A stretch of 64,000 nt of DNA from Diabrotica undecimpunctata (Eukaryota > Arthropoda > Insecta > Coleoptera > Chrysomelidae). Every line of letters starts with the position of its first letter. Position 1 is the first letter of the stretch. The position numbers and the translations under genes are program-made. A model generated the notes under the pieces. It saw only the letters and a program-made list of their open reading frames with translations, searched no databases and was not told the origin of the DNA. Where the stretch lies: assembly GCF_040954645.1 (NCBI RefSeq), contig NC_092806.1, positions 108,398,731 through 108,462,730 on the forward strand, read 5' to 3'. Shown here one piece after another: positions 47,503 through 58,640 of the stretch.

Positions 47503-47700
47503 TTATTATTTAAGAATTTGAGGTTTCTAATCAATGACACTTCACCAATAAACAATCCTATAAGCTTAACTGAACTTATTGAAACTCTTAACTCCATTAG
47601 AAATACTAGTCCAGGACCAGATAATATACCTATGCTTTTTTTACGGAACCTACCACTAGCAGGCCAAGAACTATTATTGCAACTTTTCAATTTTATATGA
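47503..47700 (+). pseudogene. Short RT N-terminal fragment
   Basis: The plus-strand frame NNPISLTELIETLNSI, then NTSPGPDNIPMLFLRNLP matches the first conserved block of RNase H-bearing I/Jockey-type RTs (the SAPGPDGIP motif). It is cut at both sides and not linked to the minus-strand element that follows. Confidence 0.6.
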
Positions 47701-49237
47701 GTCAATAAGGTATTTCCACACATATGGCACAAATCTATGGTATTATGGTAAAATCTATTGCAGTTTGTCCTCAAGATATTCATTTATAGAATAATATGCT
47801 TTTCTTAAGAGTAAATCTTTAACATTTTTTTTAAATTTAGAGATAAGTGGTATTTCTTTCACAGTTTTTGGCAAATGATTGTATAAGGTCAGTCCCATAT
47901 ATCTGAAGCAATTTTGAAATTTGGATGTTCTGTATGATGATAATTTTTTTTTGGTTAATGAACACTTTGTTACTATCTACTGAGTTCCCCCACAAAATTA
48001 CATTGTAGCACATGTGGCTGTAAGCAAGGCTATAATAAACGTTCATTAATGCCGAGATGGGTAGTGTGTTTTTAATTCTAGATATAGCATAAAAAGCTTT
48101 ATTTAATTTCATGTTCACTGAATTCACTTGCTCTGACCATTTGAGATTACAATCAATGAATACACCCTAAAACTTTGTAGAGTGAGTGGAAGATAACTTA
48201 TTGTTTCTATCGTGGATGGTTAAGATATAGTCATATTTAGATGAGTTGTATGAATGAAAATAAATAATTTGCGTCTTGTCAATGTTTAATATTAGTCTGT
48301 TGGTATTACACCAGCGTATAAAGCAGTCAACAACAGTCTTCATTGTCATTTTTAATTCCTCTAGTGTACGTGCAGAGACTATTAACGAGGTATCATCAGC
48401 AAACATTGATATTATAAGTGCCCTTATGTGATCTGGTAGGTCATTAATAAAAATTAGGAATAATAATGGTCCCAGCACGGATCCCTGTGGTACTCCTTTA
48501 TTTGTCGTGTATGGTTCTGAGCTTGATTCTTTCATCTTAACAACACTCTTCCTGTCACTTAAGAAATTTATTATTCATTCTAGAAATATCCCTCTAAAAC
48601 CAACGTTATATAATTTATTGCGAATAAATGTTATGTCTAAGCAGTCAAAAGCACGTGATAGATCAAAAAATAGTCCTGCCACGTGGTTTCTACTATCTAA
48701 TTCATCATAAATACGCTCAAACAAGCTGCATGCAGCCGTGAGTGTTGACTTTTTTGATCTAAAGCCGTGTTGGGTTGGAGTTAATAAATTGTATTCTTGT
48801 ATAAAATTTAACATTCTGTTGTATACAACCTTCTCTATTACTTTTGAAATTATGCTAAGGACAGATACTGGTCTATAATTTGAAATATCATGAGGGTCAT
48901 TCTTTTTGAAGATTGGAATAACTTTTGCCATTTTAAATATGGATGGAAATTGGCTGGTTGTTATTGAGAGATTAACTAAATGGGTTAAAGGAATCGATAT
49001 ATGATCACTTATCAGTTTTATTATTTTTACAGATATGTTATCAATACCAGTACTAGGCTTATTTTTTAGTTGATCGATTGTATTTTTTATTTCAATTGGA
49101 GTTACGGGTAAAAAGAAAAATGTTTTGTTACACATTTTTGAGGTAGTACAAGAAGAAGGTAACGATGTGCCAAAATGAGTTTGAAGATTGTATTCTGTAA
49201 TTGTACCGTTTGTCTGAAAGAAGTCTAACGATCCAGG
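47701..49237 (-). pseudogene. CR1/L2-like reverse transcriptase, 5'-truncated
   Basis: The minus strand reads TPIEIKNTIDQLKNKPSTG, NYRPVSVLSIISKVIEK, QHGFRSKKSTLTA, LFFDLSRAFDCLD (motif A), [19 protein letters not shown] (near 48480), ISMFADDTSLIV (near 48390) and WCNTNRLILNIDKTQ. The thumb follows (NVYYSLAYSHMCYNVILWG) to the C-terminus near 47840. TAA/TAG stops at about 48575, 48165 and 48127 break the frame. No endonuclease remains. The RT is otherwise well conserved, suggesting a fairly young insertion. Confidence 0.82.
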
Positions 49238-49239
49238 TT

Positions 49240-49500
49240 TTTTTCAGGTCCCAGAAAGTACTTCCTGGCACTCCTAAGGCCGATTCTGGGCATTGTATTT
49301 TGTGACAGATGCTCTTTTAGCAAAATCATCAGCTATTTCGTTGCCGTGTATTTCCGGATGGCCTGGAACTCTTATCGGTGTGGCAATGTTATGTTTTGCC
49401 AGTATGTTGAATTCTTCTCGGTATTGCTACACTACTCCATAGTCTACCTGTGGGCATCTAAGAGCTCCCATAGCCGATTGACTATCTGAGAAATAACGAG
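49240..49500 (-). pseudogene. RNase H domain fragment of an RNase H-bearing non-LTR element
   Basis: The minus strand reads SDSQSAMGALRCPQV, then VPGHPEIHGNEIADDFA and a C-terminal segment. DS and the GHP...GNEIAD block are the third and last RNase H motifs, with the His kept. Frame changes occur in between. It belongs to a different element from the CR1/L2-like RT, which lacks RNase H; the boundary is at about 49238. Confidence 0.6.
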
Positions 49501-51010
49501 AGAAATAGATATATATTTATTTTTACCTCTTACTTGATAGTATCTTTTTAGTATCTCGATAGACTGATAATTCCAGTTCTTACAAATTTTAATATAATCT
49601 TCAAGATAAGATCAATATTTTATACCTGATTATTTAAACGTTCCGACAATTAATTGCCAAAGAATAAAAATTAAAATTTAAAGGGTAAATTCCCAGTGGT
49701 AAGCTGTATACTAGTAATAAACTAGTATTATACTATAAGTTTAAAAAAAACTAAGTGGTGTACGACTTGGGGCATAAGATACCTTTTTGGAGATGGAAAA
49801 TTTCACGTTTTCTTAAAAAATGTAATCTCTTATGATTGATTAAGTATCTAAAGAATTATAATATTCGTTACTCTAATTATTTAATTTAAGGATCATCTGA
49901 CCTAATTGTGTGGCTAGTTCCAACTACTTTATCGACGCTTTTCACTGATGAAGATTTGTTACGATAGAAAACGTTCTGAAAATTTATAAATCCATTTTGG
50001 ATAATTTTAAAATTTTAATAAAAATATTATACCATTTTACAAAGAAAGTTTTTTATTTCACTGTAGGTTTTTTTTAATGTATTAATTGGACAATTTTTTT
50101 TATCTAACTTATATAATTCAAAATAGAGGTAAACTAAAAAAAGTTTTTTTTCAATAGATAATATTATTTAAGAAGTTTTTTGTTATCTTAGGCAAAAGAG
50201 GTCCTAACATTTCAGTACTGTAAAGTAACAGTCATATTGTAAAAGTACAAATTAAAAATTGTTGTTGAAAATAGATTTATATCGGAAAATTGAAACGTCA
50301 CCTAATGTATTTATCTTATAATTTGGGGTTCATTTTCTATACAATATTTATATGGCCTTTGTATTATTTAAACATTAGAAATAAAATTCAAGCTTGGTTT
50401 TAACGGGAAAATAGCATTATACTTATAAACAACAGTTATTTTAAAAGCCAACACCCTTTTAGCGAAAAGAGAAACCAGGAAAACAAACAGCCTCGAAACA
50501 AAAATGTTCAGCATTCTTCTCTGCACTAAATTATAGGCATTGTTTTGAGTTTCTGCAAATGACAGACCTACACTATTCGATCGTGATTCATATATTATTA
50601 CTGCGAGCTGACATTTTCCATAGACAGGTGCAATGTGGTACAAGGATGGGTGATATTTACTGTCAAGCCTAACAGAAGCAACGTGTGGTTGCAGTGTTTA
50701 GTGGTTAGTTACGATTTATGATTTGTTAATACCGGGAACGGAAAATGTATTTTGATTGATTTTGTTGTGTTTACCAAATTCAAAATAAATGTAAATATAA
50801 AAATAAAACAAGGTGTTTCTTGATAAAAAGCATTTTAGTGAAACTTTGTTTTTGTATAGTTTGTTTTTTTTTTAGTTCGAGAAAGAAATAGAGAAAGACC
50901 GTTAACAATTTGAAATTACTATGAATCAGATCACAAATTAATGTTGTGTAAAATTATTTATCTAGTATTGCAGGCAAATCAGGGAAGATAAAATAACCTA
51001 CAGAATGAAG
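49501..51010. other. Unassigned AT-rich stretch
   Basis: No recognisable coding or repeat signal apart from homopolymer runs. Confidence 0.45.
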
Positions 51011-51011
51011 T

Positions 51012-51165
51012 TAAATGGGGTATAGCCCACGTTATAAACTGTACTTGCCTAAAGAAAAAGCGTACAGAAGAATAACTGTTGCTATTCATCAATTTGCTAA
51101 GAAAGCACTTGGTATGAAAGATACAGTAAATAAAAGCAATCCATTATGGATGACTGAAGAAATGC
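51012..51165 (+). pseudogene. RTE-like endonuclease-RT linker fragment
   Basis: The frame contains FAKKALGMKD and NPLWMTEEMQ, resembling the AAKEALG...WFTEE linker of RTE-like ORF2. It is directly joined to a minus-strand RTE-e fragment at 51165, so this is a chimeric junction. Confidence 0.4.
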
Positions 51166-51345
51166 AGTGTACATTACATTTTGTTCTGATCTCGTTACTA
51201 CTTATTCGGTTTCTCATTGTGTTTTCGATAACTCTTCTGAAAATTCTTATTTCTGTTGTTTCTAGTATTCTCTCCATGTTTGCAACTATATTGGGTTTAT
51301 CTCTGATGCACACGTCATTATTGGTATTAAGCTAGACTTTATATT
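51165..51345 (-). pseudogene. RTE-e fragment
   Basis: The minus strand reads MERILETTEIRIFRRVIENT and RISSNEIRTKCNVH, aligning with ETAEMRVLRRITRNT and IRRKCNVH of the copy at 39.8-40.4 kb. Both ends are truncated. Confidence 0.6.
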
Positions 51346-51772
51346 CTTGATTTCAGCTCACAGTTCAGTCAAGCGATTTATTGATATAAAGCACACGTGC
51401 TTATCGATAAAGTCATTAAGCTCCCAGTTTTTTTGGCAATTAAAACATTTAAATTTTGTCGTGTCTGAAAATATTTACATATTGTAGTGAAATAGTGACA
51501 TAAATGTAAAAAAATTCTTCCCTGATAGGAGAGAATATGAATAGATGCCAACGCGTAAATTAAATACTTCTGAAGTTGTTAGTGTTAGTGAACAAGATAT
51601 GGATACAGGAATTAACACCACTGCGGCTCCTGCTACAACGAAAGTAAAACTTTTTAATATTAGTTCTAGTAGTAACGACTTTTAAAATTGTTGTATTTAT
51701 ATTGAAAACACCAATGATCAAAATATAGATCGATTGCATCTGATAGTTGTAGAATATATTTTACATCAAAAA
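51346..51772. other. Spacer before piggyBac 2
   Basis: Mostly non-coding. A 46-codon frame from ATG 51545 (MPTRKLNTSEVVSVSE...) has protein-like composition and could be the start of a retrotransposon gag or a lone exon, but it has no recognisable domain. Confidence 0.35.
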
Positions 51773-53130
51773 TTAACCCTAGAACACTCGTACGTAATAA
51801 AACGCTTAATACTCTTAACACGTAAAATTTACGTATATTGAATTAACAAATTTAAGGACAGTGGTAAAATAAAAAAATATTTGCTGCAACAGAAATACAC
51901 AAAAAAACTCTTACTAATAACATATTCAATAAAAAAAATAATAACCTATTCAATAACAGTTTTGACACTGCTTAATTTGGTGTTCTCCGCAAATAGGTTT
52001 TTTGCATTTCGGGCAATAAATGGTCGTCATTTTGTTTAATTATTGTGGGACAGATTGAGCAATACTTCCTTGGACCTTTATGGTTTTCTGTTACGACTTC
52101 GGGAGTATCTTCTTTTTCCAAGACCTGAGAAATAATTTTTTTTTAATTCACGGTTCAATTTTTTATTTTCTAAGCGACTTGTCTGGTGAGGTTCTGTAAG
52201 TTTTTTATGAAGCTAGATCATAAACTGTTGTCTTTGTAAGGGTTTTCCGCCTCGAGTAAAAAGGTTATGCGAATAAATAACGTAGGCATTGATGCAAGCC
52301 ATATTGATCATATTACAAAATATGTACATCGGCCATCTTTTGGTCTTGGGGTTCGCACACATATTTTGATACATTTGGTCAAACGTATCGACTGCTCCTT
52401 TCGTGGAATTATACTACATTATCATTTCGGGTATTTTTGTATTTGTGTTAACTGTTCCCTTTTTATGCATTGTTGATAGTAGAGTCTCTATTATATTATT
52501 TTTAGGTTTATAGAAACCAAGCAGCAAGTTTTGGTAAATGCGTACATAGACGTGTTGATCTGACGTTGCTTATTATTTTCCAATAATTCTAATGGAATGT
52601 GTGGTTTATTCTTCCGAATCGTCTCAAGTATTGTCAAACTATAGGGTCTTTTGAGTAATTTCTCTGCCAAAGGAATATTCGTGAACCAGTTGTCCATGGT
52701 CAGGTTCCGGTTAGTGCCGTGAATTGGAGCTGTTAAAACAGTTACAAAGTGATCGGCTAGAGGAAGGCCATTTGTTTGGGTAGATTTGCATAAATACGGT
52801 TCAGCACTGACCAAGTACTTGGTGGCGACATCGCATAACAAAACCAATTTTAACCCGTACTTAGCAGGTTTATTTGCTATGTACATGCGAAAATTGCATT
52901 TTTCCCTAAAACCCACCAGCTGCTCATCAATTGTCAAATATGAACTGGACTTGTAATTTGTGTTACAATGGTTAGTAAAATCCTCCCATGTTTCTGATAT
53001 GGGGGCAAAAGCATTAATTTCTCTCCTTTCAGCTCTAGTTGTCTTATCACCGAACCTAAGATAAGCAGTCAGAAATTAAAATCGAAATTTGCTCATCGTC
53101 GCCTGTATCTGGCACTGGAAAACAATGTAT
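51773..53130 (-). mobile_element. piggyBac element 2, one end preserved
   Basis: TTAACCCTAGAACACTCG at 51773 gives the TTAA site and a CCCTAGAA terminus typical of piggyBac. The transposase reads on the minus strand from the other side. No matching terminus or TTAA is seen beyond about 53130, so the other half-end is lost. The termini differ from piggyBac 1, so this is a separate family. Confidence 0.8.
51950..53105 (-). pseudogene. piggyBac transposase 2 (frameshifted, N-terminus missing)
   Basis: On the minus strand: LRFGDKTTRAERRE near 53060, WEDFTNHCN, then a 149-codon frame (52937-52491) with TIDEQLVGFREKC (first Asp), VATKYL, NLTMDNWFTNIPLAEKLL (second Asp) and KPHIPLELL. Further frames hold NSTKGAVDTFDQM (third Asp, near 52405) and WPMYIFCNMINMACINAY. 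A C-terminal zinc-binding domain (KYCSICP, then CPKCKKPICGEH and CQNC) ends with TGA at 51950-51952. Frameshifts occur near 52490, 52140 and 52040. All three catalytic Asp codons are kept, so the catalytic core decayed only by indels. Confidence 0.85.
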
Positions 53131-53464
53131 CAAACATATTATTCGATGACAAGTGATTGTCCTTTAGTACTATCGGGGGTTTACAAACTGGGGACAGAAA
53201 CTACTAGGGTGGAGATAGGGCAAGCAAAATAAACGAAACTGTGCGAACGGTACTCAGGGTTTGTTTGGAAAGCTGGGTCGTGGATAAGTTGAATGGCAAG
53301 GGTTGGATTGGGGCAACTACAAAAATGAAACAAAGGGGTGCTTACATGAATCTCCTGGAGGAAATGGACAGACAAAACAAACAACAGCAAGGACCTCTAG
53401 CAACTTAAAATGGATGCCGGTTCGAGGTGCCAAATTATAACGATTACAACAACTAGTTGTAACT
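53131..53464. other. Unassigned spacer with a PBS-like word
   Basis: On the minus strand ATTTGGCACCTCGAACCGG (about 53420-53438) resembles the ATTTGGCACC leader start of the Gypsy element. This may be a scrap of another LTR element's leader; no LTR or gag is visible. Confidence 0.25.
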
Positions 53465-55575
53465 ATTGAAATGTTTTAGTGATGACAACTTTAGCATAGT
53501 TATCATTAATATTCGTTCTATAAGATATAACTTAGATGAATTATTTTTGTTTTTAGAAGAATTAGGATTTCCTCTTATAGTTGCGGTTACAGAGCACTGG
53601 CTTAAAGTCAACGAGCCTTGCTTTGTTAAAAAATATACCACAATTGCTAGGTATGATCGTCCAAGTTCAGCTTATGCGGACACCCCAATTGTTTCTACAA
53701 GTAATGATTTCTCTCCGGTAACAAAATATGACTTTATCTTGAATTCTTTTTTTGAGTTTTCATTAGTTTATAACAAAAATCTTAATCTATACATTCTTTG
53801 CATTTGTAGATCATCTGATTCTTCTACGGAGTTATTTTTTCAGAATCTGCTAAATTTGTTAGGTGACCTGTTCAATAAAAGCAGAAAAATTCTATGCTGT
53901 GATTTAAATATTAATTACGCTATTGCTTGTGCTACCCAACTATTCTTGGTCATTACATTTAAATCGTATTGTTTCACAATGAACGGTAATTCTTCTACAA
54001 GAATTACGAAGACAACATCTGTCATAACTGATTATATTGTCTCAGATTTCTGATCCCTTGATGTATGCTCTACAATTATTAATGCAGGACTATCTGGTCA
54101 TGAAGCAGTATATACTAGGTTTAACACTCTTAACAAACCCTCCTCTAAAACCCGACGATTAGGTAAGATTTTTTATGTCAACCTTCTGTGGCCGTGGACT
54201 ATTATTTAAGTGATTTTTCAGATAGGCTTGTCTGTATTTTCAATAAGGCATATCCTTTAGTTACAATTGGGTGCAAATATCACAAACCCTGAACTACCAA
54301 AGGTATCCGTATATCAGCCAAGAATATGCGTTCAATATTGTACATGTATTCAATGTTTTTGTCACTGAATATGTCACCAAGTATAGAGAAACCTATTTAA
54401 AATTTATCAAAACAGCTAAAAAAATATGCTATCAAAATCCTCTGGGAAGCTCTAAAAATGTTGCAAAAGATACTTGGTCCATAATAAACGATCTTCGAAA
54501 TAACACTAACACAGCTCAAACATTTTCTCCTCCAAACGCTGAAAATATTAATGAATACTAATGAAAAATAAAACATTAACTATTTTGCCATAAGATCACA
54601 TTTCCTATCTTCCATATTCAGAAAGGTCTCGAATTCATTCTTTGTAAGACCACTTGATAAATCTGGACTGATCCAAATAATCAATAGTGTCAAAAGCAAA
54701 TCTTCCTGTAGTACTGATGGACAATCAAAAAAAAATTCTTAAATCTCCCAAAAAATGTGTTGGAAGTCCTGGTCTCACTAATTAATGATTTCTGTAAAAC
54801 AGGTATAATTCCAGAGTGACTAAAGACAGCCATTATTTCTCGTCTTCAAAAGGATGGTGAAAAATCGAATGTCTGCAACTATAGACCTATTGCCTTACTC
54901 CCGGTACTATCCAAAATTATTGAGAGACTTATAAAAGCCCGATTTATGTCCTTTCTCGTTGAAAACAACATTCTATTACAAAGTCAATTAGGCTTTTTAT
55001 CTAATAAATGTACCAGTGATGCTATGTTTTCTGTACTACATGAAGTCTATCAAGCACTGAACAATAATCTTTACACTGTCAATGTTATTTGTGACTATGT
55101 CAAAGCTTTTGATTGTGTAAATCACAGAATTTTGATAAAAAAACTAAATTTCTACGGAATTCGAGGTAATTTTTTGAATTGGATTTAATATTACTTAAGA
55201 AATAGAAAACAACTAGTTAGAGCAAAGGATACTGACTCTAGTTATAAAAGCATTGTATGTGGAGTACCACAAGGTTCAGTATTGGGTCCTCTACTTTTCC
55301 TTATACGACATCACCAACTTAAAAATCAATGGAAATTTTTTTTCTTTTTGCTATTAATACCAGTATCACCTGGAGGATATCTTCTGATCTACTGATCCAC
55401 CTATATCTTCTGATCTACTTAAAATAAAAACCTGGTCCGACTCTTATATATTCCCTTTTAACGTGGATATGACAGTAGCATTATCCTATAAAGGAGCTCT
55501 TTAACCCTTGCTTCTGAATAACGGTCAGATCAGTATCGTTGATTTTGTAAAATTTCTTGATATTTTTATATTATA
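53465..55575 (+). pseudogene. CR1/Jockey-type endonuclease-RT relic
   Basis: Endonuclease: INIRSIRYNLDEL, VTEHWL, CDLNIN (GDFNI in relatives, so the Gly is lost), then TRITKTTSVITDYIVSD, ending with a stop at 54051. A linker fragment (54271-54561) contains KICYQNPLGSSKN. RT: NYRPIALLPVLSKIIERL, SQLGFLSNKCTSDAM, VICDYVKAFDCVNH (motif A) and [16 protein letters not shown] near 55260. The YADD block is destroyed by indels at about 55310-55370. Relics of the thumb (PLLLNNGQISIVDFVKFL) reach 55560. Sequence differs clearly from the element at 1.5-5.4 kb, so it is another family. It has many lesions. Confidence 0.75.
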
Positions 55576-55857
55576 GTGTATTTTTATGTATGAGAGAGTA
55601 ATAAAACAATAAATTATGTATGCAAATCCCTAAACTGTTGATACGGGTGACTCAATGAAAAACAGATATTTGTCAACAAGTTTACAGAAGTATATAGGAA
55701 AACAATTTTAAATTGAGTATGACCACCAGGTATAAAGGTTGGAGCAGAATAGACTACAATAGTTGTGAGGAATACTAATCCCTAAATAAGGTTGCCAGTG
55801 TCGGAGTGATGGAGGTTAACAGGTACTAATGAATTTGCAAGAAATGTAAGATGTTTA

Positions 55858-56042
55858 TTTTATTGGTTATATATAACCAATAAAAGTTTAATAAGTACCT
55901 ACCTACTTGCAAAATAAAGTTTAATTCTTTAGATAAAATAAAACGTTTTATTTTATCTATTTGCAAAATAAAGTTTAATTCTTTGCCTATTTGCAAAATA
56001 AAGTTTAATTCTTTAGATAAAATAAAACGTTTTATTTTATCT
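55858..56042. repeat. Cluster of three 28-bp perfect palindromes with direct repeats
   Basis: 55858-55885 (TTTTATTGGTTATA and its complement) and the identical pair 55931-55958 and 56015-56042 (AGATAAAATAAAAC and its complement) are each perfect 28-bp palindromes. Between them the word TTGCAAAATAAAGTTTAATT occurs three times (near 55907, 55961 and 55991). Reading through gives a repetitive Leu/Phe/Lys frame that is not a protein. Confidence 0.95.
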
Positions 56043-56258
56043 GAAATGAGTGCATTCCACGAAGTAAGGGTTTCAACAACCAAACATTTAATTCTTTAAT
56101 TCCAGGAATCTACGACTGTAATTGACTAGATAATTACCTTCTAAACTTATTCCACAGAAAATGTGATAGTGGGTTTTTCCATTTTGTATATAGGAAGGTC
56201 CAAGTGGCGTATTCAAAATTCTTAACAGTTCACTAAAAGTAGGTACTTCAGTTGCAAG

Positions 56259-57620
56259 GTGCAGTTTATTGTGTATACTAGTGTTATGGAAAATTTGGAA
56301 GTGCCGTGTAAACGCCGAAAAATTGGTCCTCTAACAGTTAATGAAAAAACATTAATATTTAATTGTTTTAAATCATTTACAGACAAACGTTTATGTGAAA
56401 GTGTTGATGAGACCGTTGAGTTAGTTAGCAGTACACTTGGTGTTGGGAAATCTACGATTTACAGAGTTATTAAAGAAGAGAAATGTGGTAGTTTTCAAAT
56501 GCCACGTAATGCTCCAGGGAAACCAAAATTTCAAATAGAATATCATTTTAAAGAAGGACTTCGACGAAAAGTGCATGAATTCTTCTTTAGACAAGAATTT
56601 CCAACATTGGATAAAGTTCTTGTCTCAGTTCGAGATGATAAGGATTACCCAGAAATGAGTCGAAGTACGTTATGGAAACTTTTAAAAGAAATAGGCTTCC
56701 GCTAGAAAAAGAATCCCAGAAAGTCTATTTTATTAGAAAGAAGCGATATTGTCATATGGAGAAGACATTTTCTAAGAACCATAAAGGAAATGAGAAACCA
56801 AAAAAGAAAAATATTTTACCTTGATGAAACATGGATCAACGAGGGTCATACACCAAATAAATTTTGGCAGGATGAAACTGTTACAAGTCAAAGGCACGCT
56901 TTTGTAAATAACTTATCTACTGGTTTAAACCCACCATCAGGAAAGGGACGCAGGCTGATAATAGTACACATTGGCAGTTCAGACGGTTTTGTTGAAGGTG
57001 GTACTTTTGAATCAACTCGTACCGGTGACTACCATGAAGACATGAACGCTGATGTCTTTCAAGAATGGTTCGAACAAATGATAGATCTTCTTCCTAAGAA
57101 CTGTGTAATAGTAATGGATAATGCAAGTTATCACTCCAGACTTATAGAAGGACTGCCCACAACCAAGTGGTTAAAAAAAGACTTGCAGAATTGGCTGAGT
57201 TAAAAAAATATTACGTACCATCCCGGATCTATAAGAAAGGAACTTTATTCGTTGTGTGCCCTTTATAAAGAAAAATTTAAAAAATACGAAATTGATAAAA
57301 TTGCCAAAAATCGTGGAATGACAGTACTTAGATCCCCACCATATCATTGTGAATTAAACCCGATTGAACTGGTATGGGCACAGATAAAGAGTGAAGTTTC
57401 AAGAAAAAATACCACTTTTAAAATTCATGATGTTAAACAGTTGTTTTTGGAGGCCGTAAATAATGTAAAACCTGAAAACTGGGAAAAGGCAGTAAATCAC
57501 ACTATTAAAGAAGAGGAAAAAATATGGAAGCTGGACAATATTACTGATAAAATGATCGAGCCAGTTATTATAAATCTTGGTTCTGAAAGTTCATCTTCTG
57601 AATCTGATTTGGATTTGTAA
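56259..57620 (+). pseudogene. Tc1/mariner-superfamily transposase, DD82E type (two nonsense codons)
   Basis: One uninterrupted reading frame of 453 codons, or 444 from the more likely ATG at 56286. TAG at 56703-56705 and TAA at 57201-57203 are the only breaks; there is no frameshift. The N-terminal helix-turn-helix is at about 56395-56510 (ETVELVSSTLGVGKSTIYRV). The catalytic triad is FYLDETW (first Asp, ~residue 189), IVMDNASYH (second Asp, ~287) and ELNPIELVW (Glu, ~370). I count 82 residues between the second Asp and the Glu, much wider than the 34-41 of classical Tc1/mariner. This agrees, as far as I recall, with the group named Sailor. The C-terminus is acidic/Ser-rich. The terminal repeats were not found by eye. 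Confidence 0.82.
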
Positions 57621-58436
57621 CAAGTAGCTGTAAGTTTTATATTAATATTTTTATTCATCTATTTAACATACCTTAGACGGTTTTAAAAACTCTTTTTCTC
57701 TTTTGTAATTTTTAAAAATTAAAAAAAATGTGAATTTTTTAAAACCCTTTTTAATGTAGGCCAGTCAGTTCTAATATAGTGTGTGATAAAAGAGGTCACT
57801 TTTGTTTACATACACATAACACTTTATAACACTGAAATAATTCATTTATTTTTTACAATTATTCAAAGTAATTTTTCAATTAATCTTGAGCACGCCCATG
57901 GAGTGGTCGGAGCTACCAGTTAAAATTATGCTAATTACTCTCTCGTTCATAAAAATAAACTATAAATTGTCCCTTCATATTGATTTGTTCAGTAAAAATT
58001 AGCCTGTTATGCAATAAGATCTGTTTCAAAGTAAATCAATTTAGCTTCTTCCAAAATAACATAGTTTTCTTTGATTTAGTCTCATCCTCGATATGGTCTT
58101 CCTTTTTGTGGATTTAGTATAGTTGTCCAATCTGATGTTATTTTTAAATTAAAAAAGAGCAATACGGTATCTTTTTAGCCTTAGTAGAATAACACATTCC
58201 AGGACTTAAAAATCAGGGGATTTTACCGCTTTCCTCTTTATATATTTTAGAAACTGTAACTAATTCGTAAATACCTACGTGTTTTTCCAGCAAGACCTAA
58301 TCATGACTAGTCTACCACAAATTCAATCACTCATGTGTATTTACCGATCCCGTCCACTGAGTTACTAAAGAAATCTATATTATATTCGGCAAAAATATTA
58401 CACAACCATGTCACTTTACAACATGAATGACGGCAA
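57621..58436. other. Non-coding, probably 3' flank of the DD82E element
   Basis: AT-rich. No open frame or repeat is recognised. The element's right terminus should lie here, but I could not find an inverted match to 56090-56258. Confidence 0.4.
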
Positions 58437-58640
58437 GCCATTTATACGTAGTTCAACCTCTTTAGATCTCATCAGAGCGGCATATGCCACTGCCCCGAAT
58501 CGAAACAAAATCTATCCCGTCGTCGGACAATAATTATCGAAATAAGTATTTACAGACTTAAAGATTTAAATTCAGTTTCGCCAGGTAAGTACCTAATCTT
58601 ATGATTTCTCTTGTTGATATTAGATGGCGTTGTTATCTCT
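58437..58640 (+). repeat. Dispersed repeat, copy 2
   Basis: TACGTAGTTCAACCTCTTTA and the following ATCTCATCAGAGCGGCATAT correspond to the hairpin arm near 32690-32725. The continuation CGAAACAAAATCTATCCCGTC and TTAAATTCAGTTTCGCCAGG correspond to the minus-strand sequence going left from 32650. It is a single unit, not folded back. It resembles the terminal regions of Penelope-like elements, but no Penelope RT is present. Confidence 0.55.

Noticed and set aside
51545..51685. Possible gag start (MPTRKLNTSE)
   Set aside because: Only 46 codons, no domain, and no LTR or RT following it in a matching frame.
53131..53464. Possible LTR-retrotransposon leader with primer-binding site (minus)
   Set aside because: Only one short word resembles the Gypsy leader; no LTR boundary or gag frame is visible.
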